Source of the DNA: Siphonodentalium dalli
Lineage: Eukaryota; Mollusca; Scaphopoda; Gadilida; Siphonodentaliidae
DNA length: 64,000 nt
NCBI GenBank assembly: GCA_032622095.1
Contig: CP136063.1
Coordinates: 207,067,934 to 207,131,933, forward strand
Direction: 5' to 3'
Shown: piece after piece, positions 33,154 through 43,665 of the stretch
Layout: each line of letters starts with the position of its first letter
Position numbering within the stretch: the stretch's first letter is position 1
Notes under the pieces: model-generated
Seen by the model: only the letters and a program-made list of their open reading frames with translations
Told to the model about the DNA's origin: nothing
Database searches by the model: none
Position numbers and translations under genes: made by a program

Positions 33154-34362
33154 GATATAAAACAAGCATGTTTTTGATTGTTTCACACAGAGACGCCCCT
33201 CCCTGACAGCCTGACAGCAAGATTGTGAAATGCACCGATTCTTGCCCTATGTAACATTGTATCATCCATTATCAAAAGTCATGTCAAAATCCTGAGAACA
33301 GTTCTGCTTTGGGCATCCTCGGTGCATAGTAACAAGCATATAAATAGAGCATACTCTGGCACCATATATAAATGTATATGTATCATTGGTGTGTTTAAAA
33401 ATTGTTTTCAACCCAGTCTGTTTGCTAGGTGGGGGTGAGTAAGTAGGGGGAAGAGAACATAGTAGAACAGAAGAGCAGCTGAGTAAAGTGAACGAGAGAA
33501 TAAAGATAGCTTGAATAGCAATAGAGTGCATACCAAGTATGGTTGTGCCGGCCGATCGGAAACTTTATCTGTGTAATCGTTATCTAGGAACATCTATGGA
33601 AATGGGGATAATCAATATGTTTTGGCGATATGCAATGCTTCAATGTTCAGGTACTTTAAAGATATGTTCTGGTATATTCAGATGTGTACAGATGTTCATA
33701 TTTCAGACATGTACCGCTATTCTACCGGATGGGGTAGCGTACCTGGAATGTTTCAATGAGATTCATTTTATCTAATGGGGACGGCATAAGTGAGATGTAG
33801 AAATATTCATGTGACGTACATTTTAAGAAGGGGAACGTGGAGCGATGAGGTAAGTCAGGAGTAGATCAGTCGGAAATTATATCATAGAAATGTCTGTCTA
33901 ATTGAGAGAGCGTATCATATACATATGCAACACAATATTTACAGGGCTCAACATGGGATACAATTATAAATACAATCGTAATATATAATTACTATATAAT
34001 ATATATAATAAGCTATGGTACAGGGGCAGAGTGAAGGGTTTATGTTAGACAGCCAGTGCTTTGAGGCTGCAATAATGCGCAAAGTAGTTCGATTTTAGTG
34101 CGACTGGTATTAAAAGTAGTCTTGATACACCACATGCGATTATATTTGCACATGGGACAAGCAGTATAGTTTGAAATATCTCAGATAAAATAGAATATTT
34201 TTACACCTATGGTAAATAATGCAGACGGACGGACGAGCACTGATATTGGCATAATTTATATGTCCCATCTAATATCGAGGGTTCATATCGTTATAATTCA
34301 GACTGATTGTGCAAATTATTCACTGGCTCCAGTTCCTATACCCACTAAGAAAAACGACTGTT

Positions 34363-35150
34363 ATGCATACCACAAGGCTATGCGCTTCAGGTTTTGCGTT
34401 TCATTCCATAATGAATCACCATGCCGAATGAAACTACCACATCCTGTGTGCCGAAACATTGGTTCGTGCGCTACATGACCAATATTATTATGTTTGGTCC
34501 GACTGTTGGGTGTATTCTAAGGAGAAAACCCGAACTTTCAACACCGGATTGACTTGCGTTGTAGTCACCAATAAATCCTTTAGGTGGATCTGTTTTAATG
34601 ATCTGTGTACCTTTAACGACGTTTAACACCAGACTTGTATATTACAAATACGTATTTTCACGAATATGGGTTATCCAACATGTTGCTTTGGTAGTGAAGT
34701 TGCGGCCAGTTTGACGGCCATCTCATATCCGCGAGTGTATTATTTTCCGACCGTGTTCCTCTAATTCGCTTTCGTACTCTAATTTCACACCAACTAGCAT
34801 ATATGCGTAATTCCTATGCCACAATACATGTATATCGTATATTGATTTATTTCGATAACTGATATCATATAGGCAACCATGTTGGACGCCATCTTGTATA
34901 ACAAAGTTTCCCCAAAGCGGATTTTAGATATGTTATACTGAGGACTCTCCTGCGTCTATTGACACCAACATCGCTTCTTTACCAATTTATTCCGGATTAA
35001 CCCATCATTTCGCGACCATACTACAGTGGTAAACCGCAGAGCAGCTATGGTAAAACGCAAGACGAACATAACAAAATCAATTATTACTTACAACTTGTGT
35101 GGTAAATCCAAATATCACATGTGAGCACTATAAGAAATCCCTATTAATGA
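34363..35150. repeat. Duplicated segment, unit 2
   Basis: Direct repeat of 17354-18110 with short indels, e.g. an extra ~45 bp around 34800-34845. It resumes immediately after the 5' end of element C. Confidence 0.85.
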
Positions 35151-35455
35151 CCATGCAAGGAGAAACACGTATCAAAAATGTTTGACCGGACGTTGAGTTG
35201 TTCTCACTCTGTTCACGTTGGCACTAAGCCTGTGTTTACGTTGGCACTTAGCTTGTGTTTGTATAACTGGTGGCGAAGTACACAGACTCGTCTGTCTGGG
35301 GCTGATATTATGGTATCAGTGAGAACTACTCGCTGTTTGTGTTAAACATATAATAATGGTGTATAGTATGCATGTATTTGAACACTGTTCGAATCAGAAA
35401 CCACGTATAGTTAAGGGTAAATGCATTTTTAATGGATTATACAATATAAATTAAG

Positions 35456-36405
35456 AAACTCTCTTTATTATAATTATATGTCATGTCACATAAAAAAAGA
35501 TGACGATAAGAAAAAAACGCTCTTTATACATCGCCAATATTTTATTTGAACAAAAACAGTACTCCACAATCACAGACGTGCATGGTAAAACGCAGAACAG
35601 CCGTGGTAAAATGCAAAATGAATATGTAAACAACAAATTCTTTCAGATTTCGCCGTCCCATGACGATATTTCTTGATACAGTGTTAGATTAATATATGCT
35701 CGACATCAGTGTAGCATTTTATTCGCCATAATCAAGTTTAAAAGAACTGACACATATGGCTATATTAGCAGATCTCTGGACGAAGGTAAAGAAATTCGAT
35801 GTATTTTTTGTGACATAAGCCTTTGACAAGGTTTGGCACAAATGTCTTCTGTTTAAGCTTATGAAACTTGGAATAAAGGGTAAAGTATATGAAATAATTT
35901 CATCTTATCTTAAATGTCGTCAACATAGAGTTATAGTCGATAATGCTAGTTCTGATTGGCTGTACATAACGCGAACGCCTTCCACCGCTTTATAATTGAT
36001 TGTTACCCTTTCATGGCGGGAGCTAGGCTGATGCAGCATAAATACCCTGTGTCAGTGCATTTTCTTGTATAAAATTGTATAAAATAAATTACCAAAAATA
36101 AAAAAAAATAAAAATTCAATTGAATGTAAATCATATGTATTCATCTCTGTATAAACCATTCACATATATTGTCAACCATTAAAGACTATCTGTACATTAT
36201 CATTCAGATTTATTTTTATTTTCATATATTAAAACCGAAATAACACTGTATACAAATTCGTCAATACATGTTTTCATCTACGTCCGTGCCCAGGGGAGGT
36301 AGGGCGGGCCATATAAATGCAACAACCTGACTTAGCTAAAACAAACTCTTCACAGTGCGTTTGGTCTGTCTTGGAATCTCTATAGGTTAGCACATTGAAT
36401 CACAC
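35456..36405 (+). repeat. Tandem unit with RT fragment, copy 1
   Basis: Starts AACTCTCTTTATTATAATT and ends CACATTGAATCACAC, then repeats. Within it, 35765-35965 reads on the plus strand as non-LTR RT: SRSLDEGKEIRCIFCDIS, a frameshifted FDKVWHKCLLFKL, and CRQHRVIVDNASSDW. It matches the corresponding parts of copies B and L. The rest is non-coding and includes a segment shared with 27751-27860. Confidence 0.75.
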
Positions 36406-36871
36406 AACTCTCTTTATTATAATTACATGTCATGTCACATAAAAAAAAATGACGATAAGAAAAAAACGCTCTTTATACATCGCCAATATTTTATTTGAAC
36501 AAAAACAGTACTCCACAATCACAGACGTGCATGGTAAAACGCAGAACAGCCGTGGTAAAATGAATATGTAAATAACAAATTCTTTCAGATTTCGCCGTCC
36601 CATGACGATATTTCTTGATACAGTGTTAGATTAATATATGCTCGACATCAGTGTAGCATTTTATTCGCCATAATCAAGTTTAAAAGAACTGACACATATG
36701 ACTATATTAGCAACTTGGAATAAAGGGTAAAGTATATGAAATAATTTCATCTTATCTTAAATGTCGTCAACATAGAGTTATAGTCGATAATGCTAGTTCT
36801 GATTGGCTGTACTCTTCACAGTGCGTTTGGTCTGTCTTGGAATCTCTATAGGTTAGCACATTGAATCACAC
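36406..36871 (+). repeat. Tandem unit with RT fragment, copy 2 (deleted)
   Basis: Same start and end as 35456-36405 but lacks ~110 bp of the RT fragment (GACTATATTAGCA runs straight into ACTTGGAATAAAGG) and ~370 bp after GATTGGCTGTAC. Derived from copy 1, or a common ancestor, by internal deletions. Confidence 0.75.
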
Positions 36872-37297
36872 GCTTTGCCTTGCAATTGTTTAGCGGCTTG
36901 AAAAACTAACAAACTAACAAACTAACAATACAATACAAACTAACACCAGTTTAACATCATAACACGGGGCCCGTTCCCTTTTTCAGCGCACCACACGACA
37001 CGCTCAGCAACAACAAAACATCAAAGGGACACACCGGGACTCCCCACATACCCCGTATTAAAGCTCGTGGGCCTTTCCCCTAGCAACCCAATTCAAATCA
37101 ATCCAATTCAAGATATAACATTTAATTCAATTATATTCAACTTTTGCCGTATTCAGACATGTCGTTTTTCTGTGTGCTTTATCTCCAACAACAACAAACC
37201 GTGGGGTGAAGGAGAAGATCACTCGATCTTTTCGACCATCCCGGGCGCTTCGCGCCCATCTACTCACTTTACTTCTCTTGTATATGCGATTCTCCCA
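36872..37297. other. Non-coding stretch
   Basis: Contains an AACTAACAA microsatellite-like run (36900-36945). No gene seen. Confidence 0.5.
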
Positions 37298-37440
37298 CAG
37301 GGAGCCTCACATATATAAGATAATGCACTGGCTTACAAGGTCGATGTAAATATTGTTAGGCAAATGCATTCTATTATATATGTGATCATTGTGATGTGCC
37401 CTATCTGCGACTCACTTATATAAGAGAATGCATTGGCACA
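37298..37440. repeat. Half-palindrome modules (TATATAAGAGAATGCATTGG)
   Basis: Partial copies of the hairpin arm that also fills the miniature elements at 37487-37774 and 50604-50986, here degenerate and outside a bounded element. Confidence 0.7.
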
Positions 37441-37486
37441 AGGGTTTCACAAAAGATATCAGACGCTCCAGTCATGGATGGGTTAA

Positions 37487-37774
37487 CCCTTTACCCATCA
37501 GAACGGCCCTGTGCCAATGCATTCTCTTATATATGCGAGTCGACCATAGGTCGCCTCGCATATATAAGAGAATGCATTGGCTTAACCCATTTTTTTTAGG
37601 CCAATGCATTCTCTTATATATTGGCACAGGGCATAACTATAACCATCACAATGTGGTCAAGGAGCCGGTTCCAATGATATCCATATTTGTATGGTTTTAT
37701 TGAGACAGACCCAAGATATTTTAGGCTGTTGAAGCTTTATTTGGCCGGTTTTGGCCGGTTTGTTGGGTAAAGGG
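37487..37774. mobile_element. piggyBac-like miniature element, copy 1
   Basis: TTAA (37483-37486) CCCTTTACCC ... GGGTAAAGGG TTAA (37775-37778). TTAA target duplication and CCC-starting ends are the piggyBac signature. The interior is a nested palindrome of CCAATGCATTCTCTTATATA arms around GAGTCGACC-ATAG-GTCGCCTC. It has no ORF and is 288 bp long. The shared tail (GACAGACC-AAGATATTTTAGG) matches the copy at 50604-50986. Confidence 0.85.
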
Positions 37775-37778
37775 TTAA

Positions 37779-38376
37779 GATATTGCTTCGATTACGGTTA
37801 TGAGCAATAACTGGATCAATTTTAGCACACATTTACAATAACGCGCACCGCTAATCGAAACAAGAGTTATTTCTTAAGGCATTCTATTTGGGCTCATATC
37901 GAATGACTACCAAATGTACCTGGTGTGCTACACTTTGTGGTTCGGGAATCTCACCACAACCTTTGTAATCGAATATAATCCATATACATGTACGATAGCC
38001 TTATGCGTGCAACGAGTTACGAGTTATCCACCCGTTGGTTAAAACTTGGTTACAATGGAGCAGGTTTCACATCCCTTATCACAGTTAAAGACATATTATG
38101 AACTTGATCGGATGCATTAACATGATAAGTTAGTATTCAGGCGCTGTGCCAACTGGGGGGGGGGGGTAAAATTCTACTAACATCACCGAAAATCTCAACG
38201 AAATCGAAAAAATCACTCAAAATAAAACATCGCCTAAAAACCGCGCAATTGTAAATATTTACATCTCGATTCGGGACGCAACAAGCGGCGATAAACGAAC
38301 GCAAATAATTTCGCCACCGAGAGTATTTGAATTTAATTTATATATAAGAATGACGGTGTATGTTATAAATTTGAAA
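37779..38376. other. Non-coding stretch
   Basis: No gene. Includes a poly-G run near 38157-38166. Confidence 0.5.
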
Positions 38377-38383
38377 TAATCAC

Positions 38384-38984
38384 CACTGTGTCAATGCGGT
38401 AGTTTTGAAACTGAATCAGCTTACCATTTCTTCTTTCAATGCCCCCTTTACGCCAGAATTAGATCAGAACTTCTAAGTAACTTACCAGTAAGTATGATAA
38501 CAACCGATGTTCTATTGTACGGATCTCTCGAACTTCCAAACAAATTAAATTCCGAAATATTCTTGGCGGTACAGAAGTTTATTTCAGATAGTGGCCGTTT
38601 CTCATAATCCCCACGTCTTCTGCTCTCTCACCCTCTTGCTCTCTCTCTCTATTTCTATCTCTCTCTCTCTCTCTCCCTCTCCCTCTCTCCCTACATCATG
38701 CTATTCCTAACACTATATTCTTCCTGTTTCCATCCCTAACTCAAATGTAGTTATATATCTCTACTCCTCCTAAACCAGTATTTCATTCCCTTCCCGTCTG
38801 ATCGATACCCTCCTTCACTTATTGAGGAAGGGACATGTCGCCAAAGAGGAGAAGACTTCATATAAGCCCTCGGGCTTGTTGTCTGATCCTCATTTCCAAA
38901 ATTAACTCTTATATGTTGTATATTTATGTCATCTGTGTATTAAGTCAATTATTTGGTTTGGAAATAAAAATATGTTTACACTAA
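38384..38984 (+). mobile_element. CR1-like copy F, 5'-truncated
   Basis: Flanked by TAATCAC at 38377-38383 and 38982-38988. The first ~220 bp are the C-terminus of the polyprotein: LCQCGSFETESAYHFFFQCP (CCHC-type zinc-binding tail), then DVLLYGSLELPNKLN and a stop near 38606. The 3' UTR follows with CT-rich tract, first hairpin (CCCTCCTTCA...TGAGGAAGGG), compound stem 38846-38891 and terminus GGAAATAAAAATATGTTTACAC. UTR nearly identical to copy C, so the same subfamily. Confidence 0.85.
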
Positions 38985-39099
38985 TCACTTAAGGTGACGC
39001 GGCTAGATTCCATTCCATTTGCACGAAGAACCGCCTTTTCTCCTCCGTGGCCGTGACGCATTCGTGCAAGTGATTTCCCCACTGAACGGATGTTTTTTG

Positions 39100-39455
39100 T
39101 GTTATTTTGTATCGAATGTATGTTGTGTCAAACCTCTCTCTCTCTCTTTCACATTCTCCCCCCCCCCTCTCTCATTCTCTTTCATTCCCTTTCTCATCCT
39201 TAACTTCCGTATTACAATGTAATACCGTATCTCTATCCTAAATAATATTCCAATCAATCAAATCTATATATCCCGTCTGCTTTACCCCAAGTGATATTTT
39301 TGTCACTTGAGGTAACATTTATTCCACGAGGAGAGGACTTTAAAAAAGCATTTTGCTTGTTGTCCGATCCTCTTCATAAATCTATATATTTCTACATGTA
39401 TATTATGTTTATGTCATATGTTTGATTTTTTTAAATAAATATTGTTTACACCAAG
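39100..39455 (+). mobile_element. CR1-like 3' end G
   Basis: CT-rich start, a long first hairpin (TTACCCCAAGTGA with TCACTTGAGGTAA, 39282-39314, one mismatch) and the compound stem at 39328-39372 (GAGGA, GGAC, AAGCA, then TGCTT, GTCC, TCCTC). Terminus AAATAAATATTGTTTACAC. Only 3' UTR present. Left boundary not sharply defined; no clear target duplication found. Confidence 0.7.
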
Positions 39456-39582
39456 TCGTTCTATCGCCGGTTTGTGATGGTTCTTGACTGATTTGTGACG
39501 GTTCTTGCTGATCGAAATTATACATTTTCACGACTTTTTGACAGTTAAAACGCACTTTTGAGGCATCTAGGTGATAATTCGA

Positions 39583-40007
39583 TTAGTTATTTTCGATCCC
39601 ATCACAATCTGTGGCACCAATGAGCGTGTATGATTTCATACTGTAAAGCGTTGGCACTTTGCTGATCAACATTGGGTCGGTTTCGTCGGCTTTAAGCGAA
39701 GTCAGCTCTTCTTGGTAGATTGATGAAACTGTTTTACAATCATTCTGCACTGTCGATTTCAGGTTTGATACAAACATGTCCACAGAAACTTGGTCAAAAT
39801 CCATTATATGGTTATGAGGTGTTCCCGCTGACGAAACAATGTCATTGTTTGTATTAATAGTAGCACTAGGCAAGTCTTTACACAACAAACCCAATGAATA
39901 TTTTCCACACGCCGAGATCTGACTCTGTATTTGTTGCCGTCGTAGATGAGATGCCTGCCGCCCCTGCTGTTTGGAATAAACGACGCATTAACTAGAGAAT
40001 TTGCCAT
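39583..40007 (-). pseudogene. FLYWCH-type zinc-finger ORF, frameshifted
   Basis: ATG at 40007 starts MANSLVNASFIPNSRGGRHL, followed by YDGNKYR, HWVCCVKTC and, after a frame break near 39865, TINTNNDIVSSAGTPHNH. Arranged as in FLYWCH domains: RGG-x-x-L, DG-x-x-Y, W-x-C, a second Cys, then TDND-like and H-x-H (C2H2 zinc ligands). FLYWCH domains occur in Mutator-like transposases and in some regulators. After the finger the second frame runs to 39583 (FVSNLKSTVQNDCKTVSSIY) with no known domain. A one- or two-base indel separates the halves, so the product would be truncated unless the window has a sequence error. Confidence 0.65.
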
Positions 40008-40040
40008 TTTGATTTATGAAAGATTGGCCATAGTCCAGTC

Positions 40041-40050
40041 CTTATATAAA
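40041..40050 (-). promoter_or_regulatory. TATA box upstream of the FLYWCH ORF
   Basis: Minus-strand TTTATATAAG lies 34 bp before the ATG at 40007, with GGCCAATC between. The spacing leaves a very short leader. Suggestive only. Confidence 0.35.
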
Positions 40051-40057
40051 ACAAAAT

Positions 40058-40250
40058 ATTCACGGTGAACTTTAGTTAGTGTTATTTACATATGCGCGAA
40101 AAAACAAGTGACAACAGTATAAATACGTTTAAGGTGGCCTGGACACAACATTAAATATTCACTGTGAACATCAGTTACATATGCGCGAAAAACAAGTGAC
40201 AACGGTTACCGTGGCCTTAGTATAAGTAAGTTGGCCTGAACACAAGGCTT
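40058..40250. repeat. Two ~95-bp imperfect tandem repeats
   Basis: TATTCAC-GTGAAC ... TTACATATGCGCGAAAAA ... ACAAGTGACAAC occurs twice, starting near 40060 and 40156. Confidence 0.75.
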
Positions 40251-40897
40251 AACTTGGATAGGCCTAATTGTCAGCGTTGTAACAACACAACCGGTCGCAC
40301 CTTGAGTTAATCCCCTGCCGCACGTCTGCAAAGTGAGACTAACCCGAATAAATAGGCTAGCGTTCTGGTACAATAGGGCCAATTAACTGAACAAAGCAGG
40401 TGTCATGTACATCGGTAGACCTAATTAGCTGGTTTGTCATTTAATGCACTCATGGAGTTAAGCCTAATTTAATCCTCATCAGGATTAACAACGGATGATC
40501 ATCAAATAAATCTTAGTGTTATCTTCATTGTGTTAGGTATTGAATCTAACAGAACATGCAAATAATTTATAATTGTTTCTGGTGATATTTTCATAAATAT
40601 TATGCATTAGTTTGAATGCATGTAAGAAAATTAAAAATATAATAAAATATATTTACATAAATAAATACACATAAAACATAATGTATTCTCAATAAGTTGG
40701 TGCATAACTTCATGATGAAACCTTTCCAATACATGTAAATGTAAAACATTTATATGTTTATTGCTTGCTTCTTTCTATTGTTTCAGCGTTTCTTGTTTCC
40801 ATGTTATGCAGTGATGTCTTTATTCAATCAAATTTGATATGTTAATTTGAATTATATCATTATTTATTCCTCTGCGATCAAAATGGTTGGAAACTAA
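40251..40897. other. Non-coding stretch
   Basis: AT-rich, nothing recognised. Confidence 0.5.
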
Positions 40898-41034
40898 CAA
40901 TTGTAATCACATGTAATCAAAAAGTAATCGATTACATTTACTAAAGTGTAATCAGTAATTGTAATCGTAATCATGTAAATCAAAAGTAATTGTAATCGTA
41001 ATCGATTACTGCCAATGTAATCGCCCCAACCCTG
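40898..41034. mobile_element. hAT-like element terminus
   Basis: The sequence ends CCCCAACCCTG at 41034, the inverse of the CAGGGTTGGGG end typical of many hAT transposons, preceded by repeated GTAATCGATTAC-type motifs. It abuts an RT fragment at 41035, as if inserted in it. I could not find the other end, so it is truncated or very diverged. Confidence 0.55.
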
Positions 41035-41235
41035 ACGAGAAGAGAACGGGAGATAGATTAACTCCCTGTCGTACACCTGTTTCGCACGGAAAAATGTAGA
41101 AAACGCGTTATCAGAGAACACACAAGATTTGATATCACTGTACATGTTGATTATATTATTCAAAATTCGACGCTTAATTCCTATGTTAAATAGTTGTATC
41201 CAAAGCCCATTTCGCCAAACGCACAGAACAGTTTT
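41035..41235 (-). pseudogene. Non-LTR RT fragment
   Basis: Minus strand: VWRNGLWIQLFNIGI, then RRILNNIINMYSDIKSCV and FFRAKQV followed by a damaged QG-x-x-LSP box. This is the RT palm region after motif A in L1/Tx1-like elements. Cut off by the hAT-like end at 41034. Confidence 0.65.
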
Positions 41236-41401
41236 GTGTTGTATTTTTTAGTCAACTCAATAAAAAAGTTGCGCATGTGCTGGAAATGAGCATGGCGGCT
41301 GTAAATTTTCTCCGATGTAAAAAAAAATTCTAAATTAAAATCTGTAGTCATCTAAAGATCTGGATCGATATCAAAAACGTAAAATATACGATAAGTATAA
41401 T

Positions 41402-42500
41402 TTGTCACCATATATATTTCGCAAGATGGCTGATTGTCCAGAAAAACAAAAAGCCAGTAAAGAATTGACACCACCGCCTTCGAAGGAAACAAACGTTGCT
41501 ACATCTCCCCAAACAATGGGTGAGGTTTCTCCAGTTATCGGTCAATCACACCGTATGCTTCAAAATGATGAAAACTCTAGTAATTGTTTGACACTCCTCA
41601 AAACCGAAAAGAAGAAATAAGTTTTCGCGTTGACAAAAGTAACACAATTCCAAATTCAGTATCACAACAAAGTGGGCGCTCGGATGGAGATAAATACGAT
41701 ACTATAATTCAGATGCTAGGTGTTATGAATACACGACGTGATACTCTTGATAAAGTCAAAAGTGACGTTGAAAATTTTGGTTCAAGACTTACATCTATGG
41801 AAGGCCTATTTATGGTATGACAATGGAAGTTGATCAAGCAAAAGCAGACACCCAGCATTCTTTGCGATATGTGGACAATATCCAAAATAAACAACTGGAA
41901 ATGGGTCAAGTGATTAATTGTATGGTCGGCAACTATAATAACATTGTTGATGAACTGGCCCGGTTGAATGAAAATCAGGTTAAAACAAATGAGCATGTTA
42001 TAGATCAAGAGAGCCGAGGCATAAAATACAACCTTATTTGTTTCTGGTTTACGCGAGCGCGAATCTGACACAGTTTCATCTGAAGATGTTGTACGCGATT
42101 TCTCCAAGAATGATCTTATAAATTGGAAAAGGAAAACCAAAACGTGTGATTTTCCACACGAGACAGCGTGAGCTGGTAATAAAGGCTGTCAGGGAACTTG
42201 ATTCAGCCCAATACAATGTGTATGAACAATTTCCCAGAGAAATGGAATAGTACAGGAAAAACATTCTTCTTCCGGTTGCTAGAAATGCCTATAAAAGCGG
42301 CAAAAAAGCTTATGTTTCAGGTGGCAGATTGTTTGTTGATCACCTTTGAAATTTGTGCAGAAGACCCCCCATTATATAGGTATGATCCCTACAGACCTTC
42401 ATTTATGCATGTTAATAAATTGCATCAAACTAATTTTCAAGCTCCTAGGCAAATTAACCAAACCAGTTTGCAAGATCAAAGTTCTATGCAACTACAGGGG
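41402..42500 (+). pseudogene. L1-type ORF1 relic (element H)
   Basis: Three overlapping frames together read as an ORF1 protein: MADCPEKQKASKELTPPP start (41428), helical coiled-coil region (DKVKSDVENFGSRLTSMEG; DNIQNKQLEMGQVIN; NIVDELARLNENQVKTNEH), then a decayed RRM-like part (GIKYNLICFWFTRARESD, RQRELVIKAVRELDSAQYN) and VYEQFPREME with KAYVSGG... beyond. This order, coiled coil then RRM then C-terminal domain, is that of L1/Tx1-type ORF1 RNA chaperones. Frameshifts near 41600, 41815 and 42065 make it non-functional. The endonuclease of the same element probably continues at 43705. Confidence 0.65.
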
Positions 42501-42674
42501 TGGTGCCCGCCCAACGTTAGTATACGGTACAGGTTCGACCAATATGGATATCAAAATCGATTCTTGCTTCCGGCCACCCAGGGGTAGGATCGTTTGCCGA
42601 GCGCTCCGCGCTTAATCCCTTGAGTGGTTCGTGACTTTTTTTGTCAGACTTGGTTTTGGATTAGGCTTAGTCCA

Positions 42675-43586
42675 ATGGACCGTATACCAAACCAAGTCTG
42701 CAACGCTTTGGAGGGCTTCCAATCGGCCTATTGTGTGCGTTGGTCTATCCATGCACACAAGGGTCGGTTGGATGTGGCCTTGGAATTTAGCGTGGAACCC
42801 TCAACCAGCAGCAGTTCGGAGCAGACCAAGACCACAGTTGGAGGGGCTAAAGATAAAGACAAAGAAACACAGAAACAGAAAAAGAAGAAAAAGAAGAAGA
42901 GTCTGGGACACCGTCGCAGGGACGCCGAAAGAAGGGCCAGGTGGATTAAGAGGAAAGCTGAGAGACGCCCAGCTACCTCCCACTTGGTCCTCTCTGGAAA
43001 GCTCCCTGGACAGGACCCACTCCCGGATGCTGCATCTACTGATTCACCATCTCAGAGGCCGACTGAGAACATCCAGACAGCCTCTGCAGTGGATGCAGCA
43101 TCGACATCGACTGTGATAACACCACCACAGCAGGAACCGACTGATGATGTCACCCCGGCGGTTCCTGCGATGGAGCAGGCGAACTTCGAGATGGGGTTGG
43201 ATTCAACACCACCACCCCAGGTCGAAGATTCGTTCACAGTTCCGGAAACGCCGAAGTACCCGGAGTCTCCACCCAGGGAGAGAAAAACAACTGACCAAAT
43301 AAATCAGCTCGATGTACTCTTCGACAATCTGAAGAGCCGGGTACTCGCTGCTACAGGAAAAAAAGAAATGTACACCTTCACCAGAGCAGACAACGAATTG
43401 GTTAACAACGACATCGTTTATACTGAAGCAGACGCTGATGACCCGACTGAAGTAGAAGGCAAGATCGACCAAAATGGACACCTCATATATCGACAGATCA
43501 ATACCAGCAGCACGAGCAACACCTCTCCCTCGGATGCCTCTTCGTCCGCACCACCACCGGCGAAGAGGCACAAGAAGAAAAAGTAA
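42675..43586 (+). CDS. Intact Lys/Arg-rich ORF of an unidentified element
   Basis: ATG at 42675 opens ~303 codons. The N-terminus (~35 aa, VCNALEGFQSAYCVRWSIHA, GRLDVALEF) looks folded, with a W-S-I-H then hydrophobic beta pattern. Next come a Ser-rich linker, a strongly basic segment (KQKKKKKKKSLGHRRRDAER; RRARWIKRKAERR), then a Pro/Thr/Ser-rich acidic region, a short helical part (QLDVLFDNLKSRVLAATGKK) and a basic end PPPAKRHKKKK. I believe similar multi-copy proteins occur in invertebrate genomes, probably ORF1 or nucleic-acid-binding products of mobile elements; I cannot name the family. It is uninterrupted, unlike all its neighbours, and splits the decayed element H, so it is a younger arrival. 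Confidence 0.45.
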   Translation: MDRIPNQVCNALEGFQSAYCVRWSIHAHKGRLDVALEFSVEPSTSSSSEQTKTTVGGAKDKDKETQKQKKKKKKKSLGHRRRDAERRARWIKRKAERRPATSHLVLSGKLPGQDPLPDAASTDSPSQRPTENIQTASAVDAASTSTVITPPQQEPTDDVTPAVPAMEQANFEMGLDSTPPPQVEDSFTVPETPKYPESPPRERKTTDQINQLDVLFDNLKSRVLAATGKKEMYTFTRADNELVNNDIVYTEADADDPTEVEGKIDQNGHLIYRQINTSSTSNTSPSDASSSAPPPAKRHKKKK

Positions 43587-43665
43587 AAAAAAAGATAAAG
43601 AATCCAAAAATTGTTTTTTTTTATGTGTGTTATCTAAATTAAAGGCCCAAAACATGAGGGTTAAG

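Larger units (their letters stand above)
29044..34356 (-). mobile_element. CR1-like non-LTR element, copy C (near full length)
   Basis: Minus-strand element inserted into the duplicated segment. Comparison with the empty site at 17310-17360 places its limits at about 29044 (3' end, ...AAATATGTTTACACTAA) and 34356 (5' end), with ACTG or ACTGTTA as target duplication. It comprises ~1.2 kb of 5' sequence, the coding region 29707-33153, and ~0.66 kb of 3' UTR with a (GA/CT)n tract and the compound stem. The exact 5' end is uncertain because 34209-34330 resembles another repeat (GGACGGACG ... CTAATATCG). Confidence 0.75.

Noticed and set aside
29787-33160. Plus-strand ORFs across 29.8-33.2 kb
   Set aside because: All antisense to the well-supported RT/EN frames of copy C.
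42631-43116. 161-codon frame overlapping the basic ORF
   Set aside because: Out of frame with 42675-43586, which has the longer, more protein-like reading. Composition of this one (KRRKRRRVWDT) reflects the shared A/G-rich DNA.
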